DNA from: Burkholderiaceae bacterium
GTDB lineage: Bacteria; Pseudomonadota; Gammaproteobacteria; Burkholderiales; Burkholderiaceae_D
Assembly (NCBI GenBank): GCA_030158675.1
Contig: JAOASL010000003.1
Location: 1-64,000 of the forward strand
Direction of reading: 5' to 3'
DNA: 64,000 bases
Part shown: positions 20,137-30,742 of the stretch, one piece after another
Position numbering within the stretch: the stretch's first letter is position 1
How the letters are laid out: the number at the start of each line of letters is the position of its first letter
Translations under genes and position numbers: made by a program
Notes under the pieces: generated by a model
The model's database searches: none
What the model saw: the letters and a program-made list of their open reading frames with translations, nothing else
What the model was told of the DNA's origin: nothing

Positions 20137-21404
20137 AACTCACTGTCATTGCCGCCGCCTGCCTCTGCGCTGCGGCCACCAGCGGCGTCCATGCGGCCGA
20201 GCCTGCGGCGGTCGCGCCGGGCTCGCTGGCCGAGGCGATTCAGCGGGGACAGCCGCTGTCGAGCCTGCGACTGCGCGATGAACGCGTCGAGCAGGAAGGC
20301 AAGACCGAAACGGCCAATGCGCTGACAATGCGCACGCTGCTCGGCTGGCAGACGGCGCCATTGCATGGTTTCGCGGTCGGTGCGCAACTGATTAACGTCG
20401 GCGTGTTCGACGATAGCTATGACAATGGCGACAAGGGCGTGGTCCAGCCCGGCCGCTCGACGTTTCCGCGCGTCGCCGATCCCGACTACACCGGTATTAA
20501 TCAGTTGTATATCGACTGGACCGGCCTGACCGATACGCGCTTCCGGCTCGGACGGCAGTCGGTCAAGCTCGATAACGTGCGCTTCGTCGGCAACGTCGAG
20601 TTCCGCCAGATGATGCAGGTGTATGACGGTGTGTCCGTCGAGACCAAGGCGCTGCTGCCGCAGACCACTTTGTATGCAGCGCATTTCGACAGGGTGGTGC
20701 AAGTCTCGACGCTGATGCAGGACACCGGTATCAACCTGCTGAACCTGCGCCATGCGCTGTCGCCGACCGAAAACCTGACCGGCTATGGCTACTTCGTCGG
20801 CTGGGACCGCGCCAGCCTGCAGACGACTTCGACGCGCACGCTTGGCGTACGACTCGATGGCGCGCGACCGCTGTCGGCCGACTGGAAGCTGCTCTATACG
20901 GCCGAGTATGCGAAGCAGGATCCGTATCAGGCCGGCGCAGCCAGCATCGACAGCCACTACGGGCGACTGGGTGGCGGCGCGCAGCGAGGCAACTGGTTCG
21001 CGCGCATCGACTACGAGGTCCTGTCGAGCAATCACGGGCAGTCGGCATTCCAGACACCGCTTGGCACGAACCATTTGTTCCAGGGCTGGGTCGACAAATT
21101 CCTGGTCACACCGAAGGCCGGCATACGCGATACCTTCGTGACTGCCGGAGGCAAGGTCGGTCCGGTCATGCTGCAGACCGAATACCACTGGTTTGATTCC
21201 GATGTGCGCTTCGCGTCGGGCGCGGGCACCGGATCGCGCTACGGCACGGAGTGGGATGTGTCGGCCACCTACCCGGTGCGCAAGGATCTGGTCGCCAGGA
21301 TCGAGTACGGCAGCTTCCGTGAGAAGGATCCGTACACGGCTACCGCGACCTCGCGCGTGCGCGACACCGAAAAACTGTGGGTGACGGCGATGTACAGCTT
21401 CTGA
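20133..21404 (+). CDS. Outer-membrane porin, alginate-export-like
   Basis: Signal peptide, beta-barrel pattern, GRQSVKLDNVRFVGNVEFRQMMQVYDGVSVE, terminal aromatic YSF. Confidence 0.8.
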   Translation: MKLTVIAAACLCAAATSGVHAAEPAAVAPGSLAEAIQRGQPLSSLRLRDERVEQEGKTETANALTMRTLLGWQTAPLHGFAVGAQLINVGVFDDSYDNGDKGVVQPGRSTFPRVADPDYTGINQLYIDWTGLTDTRFRLGRQSVKLDNVRFVGNVEFRQMMQVYDGVSVETKALLPQTTLYAAHFDRVVQVSTLMQDTGINLLNLRHALSPTENLTGYGYFVGWDRASLQTTSTRTLGVRLDGARPLSADWKLLYTAEYAKQDPYQAGAASIDSHYGRLGGGAQRGNWFARIDYEVLSSNHGQSAFQTPLGTNHLFQGWVDKFLVTPKAGIRDTFVTAGGKVGPVMLQTEYHWFDSDVRFASGAGTGSRYGTEWDVSATYPVRKDLVARIEYGSFREKDPYTATATSRVRDTEKLWVTAMYSF

Positions 21405-21554
21405 CCGGGCTCGGATCACGGCCGGAGCCGGCAGCCGGCACTCTGTCGGCTGCCGTCTGGCCGTTTCCTTTTGCAATCAGATACTTGGCGTGCGTGTTCG
21501 GACGGCGCGGGGACATCGGGGTGGTATACTCACGCGCTAAACCAAATCGACCGA

Positions 21555-23033
21555 ATGTCAGATATCAATCCTTCCCAAAATGCCCCTGAGGCCACGCCCG
21601 TCACGCCACTCCGCTTCGATGATTTCGGCCTGGCACCGCCCATCCTGAAGGCCCTGGCCGACCAGGGCTACCAGCATCCGACGCCGATTCAGGCGCAGGC
21701 CATTCCTATCGTCCTGCAAGGGCGCGATGTGATGGGTGCAGCGCAGACGGGTACCGGCAAGACGGCCGGCTTCTCATTGCCAATCATCCAGATGTTGCTG
21801 GCGCATGCGAGCACCAGCGCATCGCCGGCACGGCATCCGGTGCGCGCGCTGATTCTGACGCCGACCCGCGAGTTGGCTGACCAGGTCGCCGACAACGTGA
21901 AGGCCTATTCGCGCCACACGCCGTTGCGTGCGACCGTGGTATTTGGCGGCATCGACATGGCACCGCAGACCGCGGCGCTGCGCGCTGGCGTCGAAATTCT
22001 GATCGCAACACCGGGCCGACTGCTTGACCATGTGCAGCAGAAGACGCTGAACCTGTCGCAGACGCAGATCTTCGTGATGGACGAAGCCGATCGCATGCTT
22101 GACATGGGCTTTTTGCCCGACTTGCAGCGCATCATCAACCTGCTGCCGAAGCAGCGACAGAACCTGATGTTCTCCGCGACGTTCTCGCCAGAGATCAGGA
22201 AGCTGGCCGGCAGCTTCCTCAACGCCCCCGTGCTGATCGAGGTGGCGCGCAGCAATGCGACTGCCGACCGCGTCACGCAGATCGTCTACAAAGTTGACGA
22301 AGAGGCCAAGCGTGAAGCGGTGGTGCATCTGCTGCGCCAGCGCGACATCAAGCAGGTGATCGTATTTTCCAACACCAAGATCGGCGCATCGCGCTTGTCG
22401 CGTGAGCTGGAGCAGCAGGGCATACGCGCGTCGGCGATCCATGGCGACAAGACCCAGGGCGAGCGCATGGCGGCGCTCGATGCATTCAAGACGGGTGGCC
22501 TCGATGTGCTGGTGGCGACCGATGTGGCGGCGCGCGGCCTCGACATTGCCGAGCTGCCCTGCGTGATCAACTACGACCTGCCTTACAACGCGGAAGATTA
22601 TGTGCACCGGATCGGCCGTACCGGTCGTGCCGGAGCGTCCGGCGATGCGCTGTCCTTGTACTCGGACAAGGATGCCCGGCTGCTGCTCGACATCGAAAAG
22701 CTGATCAAGCAGAAGCTGACACCGGTACCGATGGAAGATTTTCGGCCGCGCGGCGCCCGCAGTGGCGGCGAACGCGGAGATCGCCCTGAACGTGGCGGCT
22801 CGGAACGTGGTGAGCAGCGTGCAGAGCGTGGCGAGCGCGAAGAGCGGCGACCCGTCGATCGTCCGCAACGCAGCGCACCGCTGCCGCGTCGCGATAAGGT
22901 CGATCCGTGGTTCCTGAAGCCGTATGAGCCGGCTGTGCCGGTTGAGCCCACGGCTGAGCCAGCTGCGGATCAACGTGGCACCCGGCCAGCCCAAAAGCGT
23001 GCTGCGCTGCTGGGCGGTGGCCCGAGAGACTGA
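21555..23033 (+). CDS. rhlE: DEAD-box ATP-dependent RNA helicase RhlE-type
   Basis: AQTGTGKTAGF, PTRELADQV, DEAD (MDEADRMLDMGF), SATF, HRIGRTGRAG; RGE-rich C-tail. Confidence 0.93.
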   Translation: MSDINPSQNAPEATPVTPLRFDDFGLAPPILKALADQGYQHPTPIQAQAIPIVLQGRDVMGAAQTGTGKTAGFSLPIIQMLLAHASTSASPARHPVRALILTPTRELADQVADNVKAYSRHTPLRATVVFGGIDMAPQTAALRAGVEILIATPGRLLDHVQQKTLNLSQTQIFVMDEADRMLDMGFLPDLQRIINLLPKQRQNLMFSATFSPEIRKLAGSFLNAPVLIEVARSNATADRVTQIVYKVDEEAKREAVVHLLRQRDIKQVIVFSNTKIGASRLSRELEQQGIRASAIHGDKTQGERMAALDAFKTGGLDVLVATDVAARGLDIAELPCVINYDLPYNAEDYVHRIGRTGRAGASGDALSLYSDKDARLLLDIEKLIKQKLTPVPMEDFRPRGARSGGERGDRPERGGSERGEQRAERGEREERRPVDRPQRSAPLPRRDKVDPWFLKPYEPAVPVEPTAEPAADQRGTRPAQKRAALLGGGPRD

Positions 23034-23059
23034 ATCCGGCCGCCGGTCTTCCCCGGCGG

Positions 23060-23938
23060 CTAGTTCCTCACAAACCGTTGTGCCCACGCTGGCACGGCGG
23101 CTTTCCAGAATGCCTCCAGTGAGTGCGTGGCTGGCGTCAGCGCCAGCCCGAGCTGTCTGGCGGCACGCATCAGCTCACTGACCGGATCGCTGCGGTCCAG
23201 CGCAATGGCTCCGGTCTGCTTCGATAATTTTTCCCCGCGTTCATTGGTCACCACCGGCACGTGCAGATAGCGGGGCATTGGCGCGCCGAGCAATCGCTGC
23301 AGGCAGATCTGGCGTGCGGTCGATTCCAGCAGGTCGGCACCGCGGACGACATCCGTGACCTGCTGCTGTGCATCATCGACCACGACGGCGATCTGGTAAG
23401 CCCAGAAGCCATCGGCGCGCCGGAGCACGAAATCACCGACCGTATCCGCCAGATTTTCCGTCTGCGTGCCCTGCCAGCGATCTTCAAAGCGGATCGTGGC
23501 GTCCGGGTCGTCGCGCTCCGGGACCCGCAGGCGCCACGTGCGCGTCTGCCGGCCCGGCGCGAGGCCGTGCCGGCAGGTGCCGGGGTAGATCGCCGCGCCG
23601 TCCGGTGCGAGCGCGACGCGCGAATCGGTGATCTCCTTGCGGCTGCACCCGCATGCAAACACCCAGCTGCCAAGCGTCGCGAATGCCGCTTCATACAGCG
23701 CCTTGCGCCGGCTCTGCCAGACAATTTCTCCGTCGGATTGCATGCCCAATGCCGCCAGCGTGTCGATGATGTCCTGCGCGGCGCCGGCCACCGTGCGCGT
23801 TTCGTCGATATCTTCGATGCGCAGCAGCCAGCGCCCGCCATGCGCGCGTGCGTCCAGGTAACTGGCGAGGGCAGCGAGCAGCGATCCGGCATGCAGCGGG
23901 CCTGTCGGGGAGGGGGCGAAGCGACCGGTATAGTGCAT
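23060..23938 (-). CDS. gluQ: Glutamyl-Q tRNA(Asp) synthetase
   Basis: [32 protein letters not shown]; about 292 aa without an anticodon-binding domain; KLSKQ motif. Confidence 0.93.
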   Translation of the reverse strand: MHYTGRFAPSPTGPLHAGSLLAALASYLDARAHGGRWLLRIEDIDETRTVAGAAQDIIDTLAALGMQSDGEIVWQSRRKALYEAAFATLGSWVFACGCSRKEITDSRVALAPDGAAIYPGTCRHGLAPGRQTRTWRLRVPERDDPDATIRFEDRWQGTQTENLADTVGDFVLRRADGFWAYQIAVVVDDAQQQVTDVVRGADLLESTARQICLQRLLGAPMPRYLHVPVVTNERGEKLSKQTGAIALDRSDPVSELMRAARQLGLALTPATHSLEAFWKAAVPAWAQRFVRN

Positions 23939-24107
23939 TAAAGATGAGGTGATTCGACAACAAGCTTGAGATTATCGGCGGTTTTGGCTTGCGTTATCAG
24001 CCTATAGTCTGTTGTGCAGTTTTCATAAAAACAACGTCCCATGTTGTGTCGACCACGATGGTAGCTTGTCTGCACTATCCGGCATGGGCTCCACACGGAG
24101 GTATGGA

Positions 24108-24542
24108 ATGAATCAAACTCAACAGAATGTCGCGGCGCTCGTCGGCCGTATTCTTGTCGCCGCCGTTTTCGTGCTGTCTGGCATCAATAAAATGGTTGAT
24201 TTTGCGGGCACAACGGCATTGATGAATTCGGTCGGCTTGCCGGTGGCTGAACTGTTATTGGTGATCACGATCCTGATCGAAGTCGGCGCCGGGATGATGC
24301 TGGTGATTGGCTGGCAGACGCGTACTGCCGCGTTGATCCTGCTGCTCTTCATGATTCCGGTCACCATCGTCTTTCACAACCCATGGGCGTCTGCCGAGAG
24401 TGCGGTCGTTCAGCAGCAGATGATTCATTTCCTCAAGAATCTCGCCATCATGGGCGGACTGCTGAATCTGCTGGCCTTCGGTGCCGGCGCCTACAGTGCC
24501 GAGAAGCGCCGCATCACCAACATCGCTGCCCGGCTGGGCTGA
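24108..24542 (+). CDS. DoxX family membrane protein
   Basis: LVGRILVAAVFVLSGINKMVDFAGT...EVGAGMMLVIGWQTR. Confidence 0.88.
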   Translation: MNQTQQNVAALVGRILVAAVFVLSGINKMVDFAGTTALMNSVGLPVAELLLVITILIEVGAGMMLVIGWQTRTAALILLLFMIPVTIVFHNPWASAESAVVQQQMIHFLKNLAIMGGLLNLLAFGAGAYSAEKRRITNIAARLG

Positions 24543-24640
24543 CCTGATCCTTTACGGGCAAAAAGTTTAGACTGTGGCGGAATGCCTGCCGCCGAGCGGC
24601 CGGCATTTGCCAATTCACCACAGACTTTCAGGAGGCAGTG

Positions 24641-25069
24641 ATGCCCACGGTACTCGACAAGCTTGTTTACACCGCACATGCGCACACCACAGGTGGCCGT
24701 GACGGACGTTCCTTTACCGAAGACATGCATCTCGATGTCAGGCTCGCCGTGCCGACGGAGATGGGCGGCAATGGCAAAGGCACCAATCCGGAACAGCTGT
24801 TTGCCGCCGGATATTCTGCCTGCTTCATGAGCGCGCTGAAACACGTCGGCAGTCTGAGGAAGTTGAAGCTTCCTGAGGAAGCGAACATCGACGCCTATGT
24901 CGCCATCGGCACGGTTGCCTCAGGCTTTGGTCTGGCGGTGAAGATGATGATTCATTTGCCGGGCCTCGAGCATGACGTGGCGAGAGAGCTGGTGGACGCA
25001 GCGCACCAGATTTGCCCGTATTCCAACGCGACACGCGGCAACATCGTCGTCGATCTGCAGCTGGCTTGA
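24641..25069 (+). CDS. OsmC/Ohr family organic hydroperoxide resistance protein
   Basis: TNPEQLFAAGYSACFMSAL and CPYSNATRGN Cys motifs. Confidence 0.92.
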   Translation: MPTVLDKLVYTAHAHTTGGRDGRSFTEDMHLDVRLAVPTEMGGNGKGTNPEQLFAAGYSACFMSALKHVGSLRKLKLPEEANIDAYVAIGTVASGFGLAVKMMIHLPGLEHDVARELVDAAHQICPYSNATRGNIVVDLQLA

Positions 25070-25109
25070 GCGACTGCTGAAACGCGGAGTGCGCTTGCGG
25101 CCGCGCGCC

Positions 25110-26267
25110 TCAGGTGTCGAGCAGCAGTTCGGCCTGTGACGGCGGCCGGCTTTCTGCCGGCACGTTTTTCTGCAGGCTGCCGACGCGCACGCCAAGCAGC
25201 CTCAGTCGCCTGGCCAGAGGGATACGTTTCAGACATTCGCCGGCGGCGCGCCGGATGATGCTTGCGTCGTCGGTCGCTAAGGGCAGAGTCAGGTCGCGGG
25301 TCAATGTGCGGAAGTCGTCGTAGCGCAGCTTGATGCCGATGGTTTTGCCAACGTAGCCCTTGCGCTGCAGGTCGCCGGCGACGCGCTGGCACAGCGAAGT
25401 GAAGATCTCCGATAACTGTGCGCGATCCTGTTTCGCATGCAGATCGCGCTCGAAGGTGGTCTCGCGGCTGATTGATTTCGGTTCCGAGCATGTCACCAGC
25501 GGTCGTTGGTCGATGCCACGTGCGGCGTGATAGAGCCATTCACCGTAATTCCTCCCAAAGTGTTGTAGCAGGAATGTTTGCTCCTGCAGCGCCAGTTCGC
25601 CAATGGTGTGGATGCCCAGCGCACTCAGTTTCTCGCCAGCTTTCGGGCCGATGCCGTTGACCTTGCGTACCGCCATCGGCCAGATCCGCGTCGGCACATC
25701 GTCCATCGTCAGCGCGGCAAGGCCATCTGGTTTTTCCAGTTCCGAGCAGATTTTCGCCAGCAGCTTGTTGGGCGCCACGCCGATCGAGCAGGACAGGCCA
25801 GTCGCATCGCGCACCGCTTGCTTGATGCGTTGCGCGAGCATACGGGTTTCCTGATCAAGGTCGGTCAGGTCGATATAGATCTCGTCGATACCGCGATCTT
25901 CGATGGCGGGCGCAATTGCGCGCACGGCGTTTTTGAACAGGCGCGAATAGTGGCGATAAGCGTCGAAGTCGGCCGGCAGCATCCACGCGTCCGGCGCCAG
26001 CTTTGCGGCCTTCATCATGCCCATCGCGGAGAACACGCCGAGTGCGCGCGCTTCATAGGTGGAGGTGGTGACGACGCCACGGCCGACGTAGTCGCGCAGT
26101 TTTGCAAAGCGGCGGCCGCCGTCGGCGTGCAGCGCGGGCTGGTGCAGCGAGCAGCCGCCGATTACGACCGGCTGGCCGCACAGTTCGGGATAGCGCAGCA
26201 GCTCGACGGAAGCATAGAACGCGTCCATGTCGAGGTGCGCGATCCGGCGCGGTGGCGAGTCGCTCAT
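25110..26267 (-). CDS. dinB: DNA polymerase IV (Y-family)
   Basis: IAHLDMDAFYASVELLRYPELCGQPVVIGG, YIDLTDL, SIGVAPNKLLAKI. Confidence 0.94.
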   Translation of the reverse strand: MSDSPPRRIAHLDMDAFYASVELLRYPELCGQPVVIGGCSLHQPALHADGGRRFAKLRDYVGRGVVTTSTYEARALGVFSAMGMMKAAKLAPDAWMLPADFDAYRHYSRLFKNAVRAIAPAIEDRGIDEIYIDLTDLDQETRMLAQRIKQAVRDATGLSCSIGVAPNKLLAKICSELEKPDGLAALTMDDVPTRIWPMAVRKVNGIGPKAGEKLSALGIHTIGELALQEQTFLLQHFGRNYGEWLYHAARGIDQRPLVTCSEPKSISRETTFERDLHAKQDRAQLSEIFTSLCQRVAGDLQRKGYVGKTIGIKLRYDDFRTLTRDLTLPLATDDASIIRRAAGECLKRIPLARRLRLLGVRVGSLQKNVPAESRPPSQAELLLDT

Positions 26268-26292
26268 GCGGGACTGCCCGCGTGGCGGGAAA

Positions 26293-27147
26293 TCAGGCGG
26301 CCTCGGCCACTTTCGCACAGTGCGGGCAGGATTTGCCCTCGACGTACAGCGGCGACAGTTGTTCGCGCGGCGTGACGACCGCGCGGCAGGCGAAACACTG
26401 GCGGGTCGCCGTCTCTTCGAGCTGTGGGTTTAACGCGGTGCGATGGTCAAAGACGAAGCAATCGCCGTTGTAGTGGGCGCCGCCGACTTCCTCGAAGTAT
26501 TTCAGGATGCCGCCCTCGAGCTGGTACACGCTTTTGTAGCCGAGATCCTTCATGTAGATCGCCGCCTTTTCGCAGCGGATACCGCCGGTGCAGAAGGTGA
26601 CCACGGTCTTGTCGCTCAACTCATCCTTGTGCTGCGCGATCACGTCAGGGAATTCACTGAATTTGCGGATCCGGTAGTCGATGGTGTTGGTGAAGGTGCC
26701 GACATCGACTTCGAAGTCGTTGCGCGTGTCGACCATCACGACCGGTTTGCCTTCGTCGTCATGCCCTTGATCCAGCCAGCGCCGCAGATCCTGCGCGTTG
26801 ACGGCCGGCGCGCGGCCGAGCTCGGGCTGGATCAGCGGGTGCTTCATCGTGATGATCTCTTTCTTCAGCCGTACCAGCATCCGGTTGAACGGCTGCTGCT
26901 CGGAGAGGCTTTCTTTCGCGACGATATCGGCCAGGCGCGGATCGGTATGCATCCAGTCCATATAGCCATCGATTGCCTCACGGCTTCCGGAGAGAAACAG
27001 GTTGATGCCCTCCGGCGCCAGCAGAATCGTGCCTTTCAGCCCGAGATCCAGGCATTTTTGCAGGAACTGCGGGCGCATCTCGACGGTGTCGTCGAGCGTG
27101 ACAAATTTGTAAGCCGAGATATTGACGATGGGATGAGTGGACAGCAT
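26293..27147 (-). CDS. trhO: Rhodanese-domain tRNA uridine hydroxylase TrhO (YceA family)
   Basis: [33 protein letters not shown]-terminal CFACR...CPHC zinc site. Confidence 0.92.
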   Translation of the reverse strand: MLSTHPIVNISAYKFVTLDDTVEMRPQFLQKCLDLGLKGTILLAPEGINLFLSGSREAIDGYMDWMHTDPRLADIVAKESLSEQQPFNRMLVRLKKEIITMKHPLIQPELGRAPAVNAQDLRRWLDQGHDDEGKPVVMVDTRNDFEVDVGTFTNTIDYRIRKFSEFPDVIAQHKDELSDKTVVTFCTGGIRCEKAAIYMKDLGYKSVYQLEGGILKYFEEVGGAHYNGDCFVFDHRTALNPQLEETATRQCFACRAVVTPREQLSPLYVEGKSCPHCAKVAEAA

Positions 27148-27289
27148 GGTGTTCTACCGGTAAAAGCCTGGACCCCGGCATTATAAATTGCCAGTGCCTG
27201 CCTATCCGGTTTGCCGGCCGAAATCCGCGCTTCCTCCAGGCGCTTCCTTCTTGGCGGCGCCGCCATTCCCAAAGGGTAAAATACGCCCC

Positions 27290-30200
27290 ATGACCGCGCC
27301 GCAATTCATCCATCTCCGCTTGCATTCCGAATTCTCCATCGCCGACGGGCTGGTACGTATTGACGACCTGGTGAAGGCCGCTGCTGCGGACGGCCAGCCG
27401 GCACTTGCGATGACCGACCTGGCCAACCTGTTTGGTATGGTCAAGTTTTACAAAGCCGCACGCGGCAAAGGCATGAAGCCCCTTGTCGGCGCCGATGTCT
27501 GGATCACCAACGATGACGACCGCGACAAGCCGTTCCGGCTGCTGCTGCTGGTCAAGAACCGCGCCGGCTATCACGAACTGTGCGAACTGCTGACCCGCGC
27601 CTGGCTCGGTAACCAGCATCGTGGCCGCGCCGAGGTCCGGATTGATTGGCTGGAGCAGCGCCACAGCCGGGATGGCCTGATTGCGCTGTCCGGGTTTCAG
27701 GCGGGTGACATCGGCCATGCGCTGGAGAACGGCAACCCGGCGCTGGCCGAGCGCTGTGCGCAGCGCTGGATGCGTATCTTTCCGGACCACTTTTATGTCG
27801 AGGTACAGCGCAACGGCAATCCGAAACTGGAAGACCTGCTGCGTCGGTCGACCCAGCTGGCGGCCAAGCTGCAGCTGCCGGTGGTGGCGACCCATCCGGT
27901 GCAATTTCTCGACAAGTCGGAATTCACCGCGCACGAGGCGCGTGTCTGCATCGCCGAAGGCGAGATGCTCGCCAATACGCGCCGCGTAAAGCGCTTCACG
28001 CATGAACAATATTTCAAGACCCAGGCCGAGATGGCCGAGCTGTTCGCCGATATTCCGGCGGCATTGCAGAACAGCGTCGCCATTGCGCAGCGCTGCAACC
28101 TGAGCCTGATACTCGGCAAGCCGCAGCTGCCGGATTTCCCCACGCCCGATGGCATGACCATCAATGATTTCCTGGTCGCGCAGTCCGCGCAGGGTCTGGA
28201 AGAGCGGCTGCTGCAGCTGTTCCCGGACGAGGCAAAGCGCGCGGCGGCGCGTGAGCGCTACGAGGCACGGCTGACCTTCGAGACCGACACCATCATCAAG
28301 ATGGGTTTTCCGGGTTACTTCCTGATCGTCGCCGACTTCATTCAGTGGGCGAAGCAGAATGGCGTGCCGGTCGGCCCGGGCCGCGGCTCCGGCGCCGGCT
28401 CGCTGGTCGCCTATGCACTAAAGATCACCGACCTCGATCCGCTCGAGTACAACCTGCTGTTCGAACGTTTCCTGAATCCGGAACGGGTGTCGATGCCCGA
28501 CTTCGACATCGACTTCTGCCAGGAAGGCCGCGACCGCGTGATCCAGTACGTGAAGGATCGCTACGGCAAGGATGCGGTGTCGCAGATCGCCACCTTTGGC
28601 ACGATGGCCGCCAAGGGCGCGGTGCGCGACGTCGGTCGCGTGCTCGACTTTGGCTACAATTTCTGCGATGGCATCTCCAAGCTGATCCCGTTCAAGCCGG
28701 GCAAGCTGGTGACGATCGCCGATGCGCTTGACGAAGAGCCCTTGCTGAAGGAGCGGCGCGACAACGAAGAGGAAGTCAGGCAGCTGTTGGAATTGGCGCA
28801 GCAGGTCGAGGGCATCGCGCGCAACGTCGGCATGCACGCCGGCGGCGTGCTGATCGCGCCGGGCAAGCTGACCGATTTCTGCCCGCTGTACACGCAGGGC
28901 ACCGACGGCGGCGTGGTGTCGCAGTTCGACAAGGACGACGTCGAGGCCGTCGGCCTGGTGAAGTTCGACTTCCTTGGCCTGACCACGCTGACCATCCTCG
29001 ACCGCGCAGTAAACTACATTCGTCAGCTCGATCCGTCACGCGCCGACTTCAGCCTGGAAAAACTGCCGCTCGACGATCGCGCGGCCTACCAGCTGCTGAC
29101 GCAGGCGAAGACGGTCGCAGTGTTTCAGCTTGAAAGCCGCGGCATGCAGGGCATGCTGAAGGACGCGCGGCCGGACCGCTTCGAGGACATCATCGCGCTA
29201 GTCGCGCTGTATCGTCCGGGTCCGATGGATCTGATTCCCGATTTCTGCCGCCGCAAGCATGGCGAGAAATTCGATTATCCCGATCCGCGCACCGAGGGCA
29301 TCCTGTCCGAGACCTACGGCATCATGGTCTATCAGGAGCAGGTGATGCAGATGGCGCAGGTGATCGGCGGCTACTCGCTCGGTGGCGCTGACCTGTTGCG
29401 GCGCGCGATGGGCAAGAAAAAGCCCGAGGAGATGGCAGAACACCGGCTGATCTTCCGCGAGGGCGCGGCGAAGAACGGGCTGTCCGAGCAGAAGGCCGAC
29501 GAGATCTTCGACCTGATGGAAAAGTTCGCCGGCTATGGCTTTAACAAGTCGCATGCGGCTGCGTATGCGCTACTGTCGTACTACACCGCTTACCTGAAGG
29601 CACACTTCCCGGCTGAATTCATGGCGGCCAACTTGTCGCTGGCGATGGACGACACCGACAAGGTGAAGATCCTGGTCGAGGACGCACTCGACACTTGCGG
29701 CCTGACCCTGCTGCCGCCGGACATCAACCTGTCGGTCTATCGCTTTACCGCCGTCGCCGACGCCGGTAAGAAGGCTGACCGGATCCGCTATGGTCTCGGC
29801 GCGGTGAAGGGTACCGGACAGAACGCGATCGAAGCGATCATCGCGGCGCGCCAGTCCGGCTCGTTCACGGATTTGTTCGATTTCATCAAGCGCGTCGACA
29901 AGAAGCAGATCAACCGCCGCACCATCGAGTCGCTGGTCAAGTCGGGCGCGATGGACGGCTTCGGCGTGGATCGCGGCATTCTGATGGCGTCAGTGAGTCT
30001 GGCGATCGATTGTGCAGATCAGGCCGAGGCGGCAGCCAACCAGGTCAGCTTGTTCGACAGCGTTGATAGCGGCTTTGACGACAGCCCCGACTACGTGAGC
30101 GTGCCGCCCTGGAGCGACAAGCAGCGGCTGACCGAGGAAAAGACTGCGCTGGGCTTCTACCTGTCCGGCCATTTGTTCGAATCGTACGCGTCCGAGGTGC

Positions 30201-30742
30201 GCAAGTTCATTCGCGTGAAGCTGGCCGATCTGGCGCCGGCACGCGAACCGAAACTGATGGCCGGCATCATCTCCGGCCTGCGCGTGCAGATGACCCAGCG
30301 CGGGCGTATGGTGATCGTCACGCTGGACGACGGCAGCGCGCAGGTCGAGGTGACCGTCTACAACGAAGTCTATGACCTGAACCGCGCACTGTTTAAAGAA
30401 GACGAGTTCCTCGCCGTGCAGGGCAAGGTATCGGAGGATCGCTTCTCCGGTGGCCTGCGCATCACGGCCGAGAAGGTGATGGACATCGCTGCCACGCGTG
30501 CTGTCTTCGTCAAGGCGCTGCGACTGTCGATGAACGGGCAGGCCGATGCGGCCAGGCTGCGCGAACTGATCGCGCCCTTCCAGCAGTCTGAGGCGTCCTG
30601 TCCGATCGTGGTCCAGTACACCCGCAACGGCGCGCTCGGTGAGCTGCGCCTGTCCGACGAGTGGCGCGTTCGCGCCGACGATAATCTGCGTGCACGCCTG
30701 TCCGAATGGCTGAGCCCCGCCAACGTCTGGTTTGAATATTGA
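27290..30742 (+). CDS. dnaE: DNA polymerase III alpha subunit
   Basis: PHP N-terminus FIHLRLHSEFSIADGLV, PDFDIDFCQEGRDRVIQYV, KSHAAAYALLSYYTAYLK. Confidence 0.98.
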   Translation: MTAPQFIHLRLHSEFSIADGLVRIDDLVKAAAADGQPALAMTDLANLFGMVKFYKAARGKGMKPLVGADVWITNDDDRDKPFRLLLLVKNRAGYHELCELLTRAWLGNQHRGRAEVRIDWLEQRHSRDGLIALSGFQAGDIGHALENGNPALAERCAQRWMRIFPDHFYVEVQRNGNPKLEDLLRRSTQLAAKLQLPVVATHPVQFLDKSEFTAHEARVCIAEGEMLANTRRVKRFTHEQYFKTQAEMAELFADIPAALQNSVAIAQRCNLSLILGKPQLPDFPTPDGMTINDFLVAQSAQGLEERLLQLFPDEAKRAAARERYEARLTFETDTIIKMGFPGYFLIVADFIQWAKQNGVPVGPGRGSGAGSLVAYALKITDLDPLEYNLLFERFLNPERVSMPDFDIDFCQEGRDRVIQYVKDRYGKDAVSQIATFGTMAAKGAVRDVGRVLDFGYNFCDGISKLIPFKPGKLVTIADALDEEPLLKERRDNEEEVRQLLELAQQVEGIARNVGMHAGGVLIAPGKLTDFCPLYTQGTDGGVVSQFDKDDVEAVGLVKFDFLGLTTLTILDRAVNYIRQLDPSRADFSLEKLPLDDRAAYQLLTQAKTVAVFQLESRGMQGMLKDARPDRFEDIIALVALYRPGPMDLIPDFCRRKHGEKFDYPDPRTEGILSETYGIMVYQEQVMQMAQVIGGYSLGGADLLRRAMGKKKPEEMAEHRLIFREGAAKNGLSEQKADEIFDLMEKFAGYGFNKSHAAAYALLSYYTAYLKAHFPAEFMAANLSLAMDDTDKVKILVEDALDTCGLTLLPPDINLSVYRFTAVADAGKKADRIRYGLGAVKGTGQNAIEAIIAARQSGSFTDLFDFIKRVDKKQINRRTIESLVKSGAMDGFGVDRGILMASVSLAIDCADQAEAAANQVSLFDSVDSGFDDSPDYVSVPPWSDKQRLTEEKTALGFYLSGHLFESYASEVRKFIRVKLADLAPAREPKLMAGIISGLRVQMTQRGRMVIVTLDDGSAQVEVTVYNEVYDLNRALFKEDEFLAVQGKVSEDRFSGGLRITAEKVMDIAATRAVFVKALRLSMNGQADAARLRELIAPFQQSEASCPIVVQYTRNGALGELRLSDEWRVRADDNLRARLSEWLSPANVWFEY

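Noticed and set aside
20001-21476. 491-aa - strand ORF opposite the porin
   Set aside because: Antisense shadow; the + strand protein has a signal peptide and barrel features
23060-23938. Fragment of a glutamyl-tRNA synthetase (pseudogene)
   Set aside because: Length and motifs fit an intact GluQ, which naturally lacks the anticodon-binding domain
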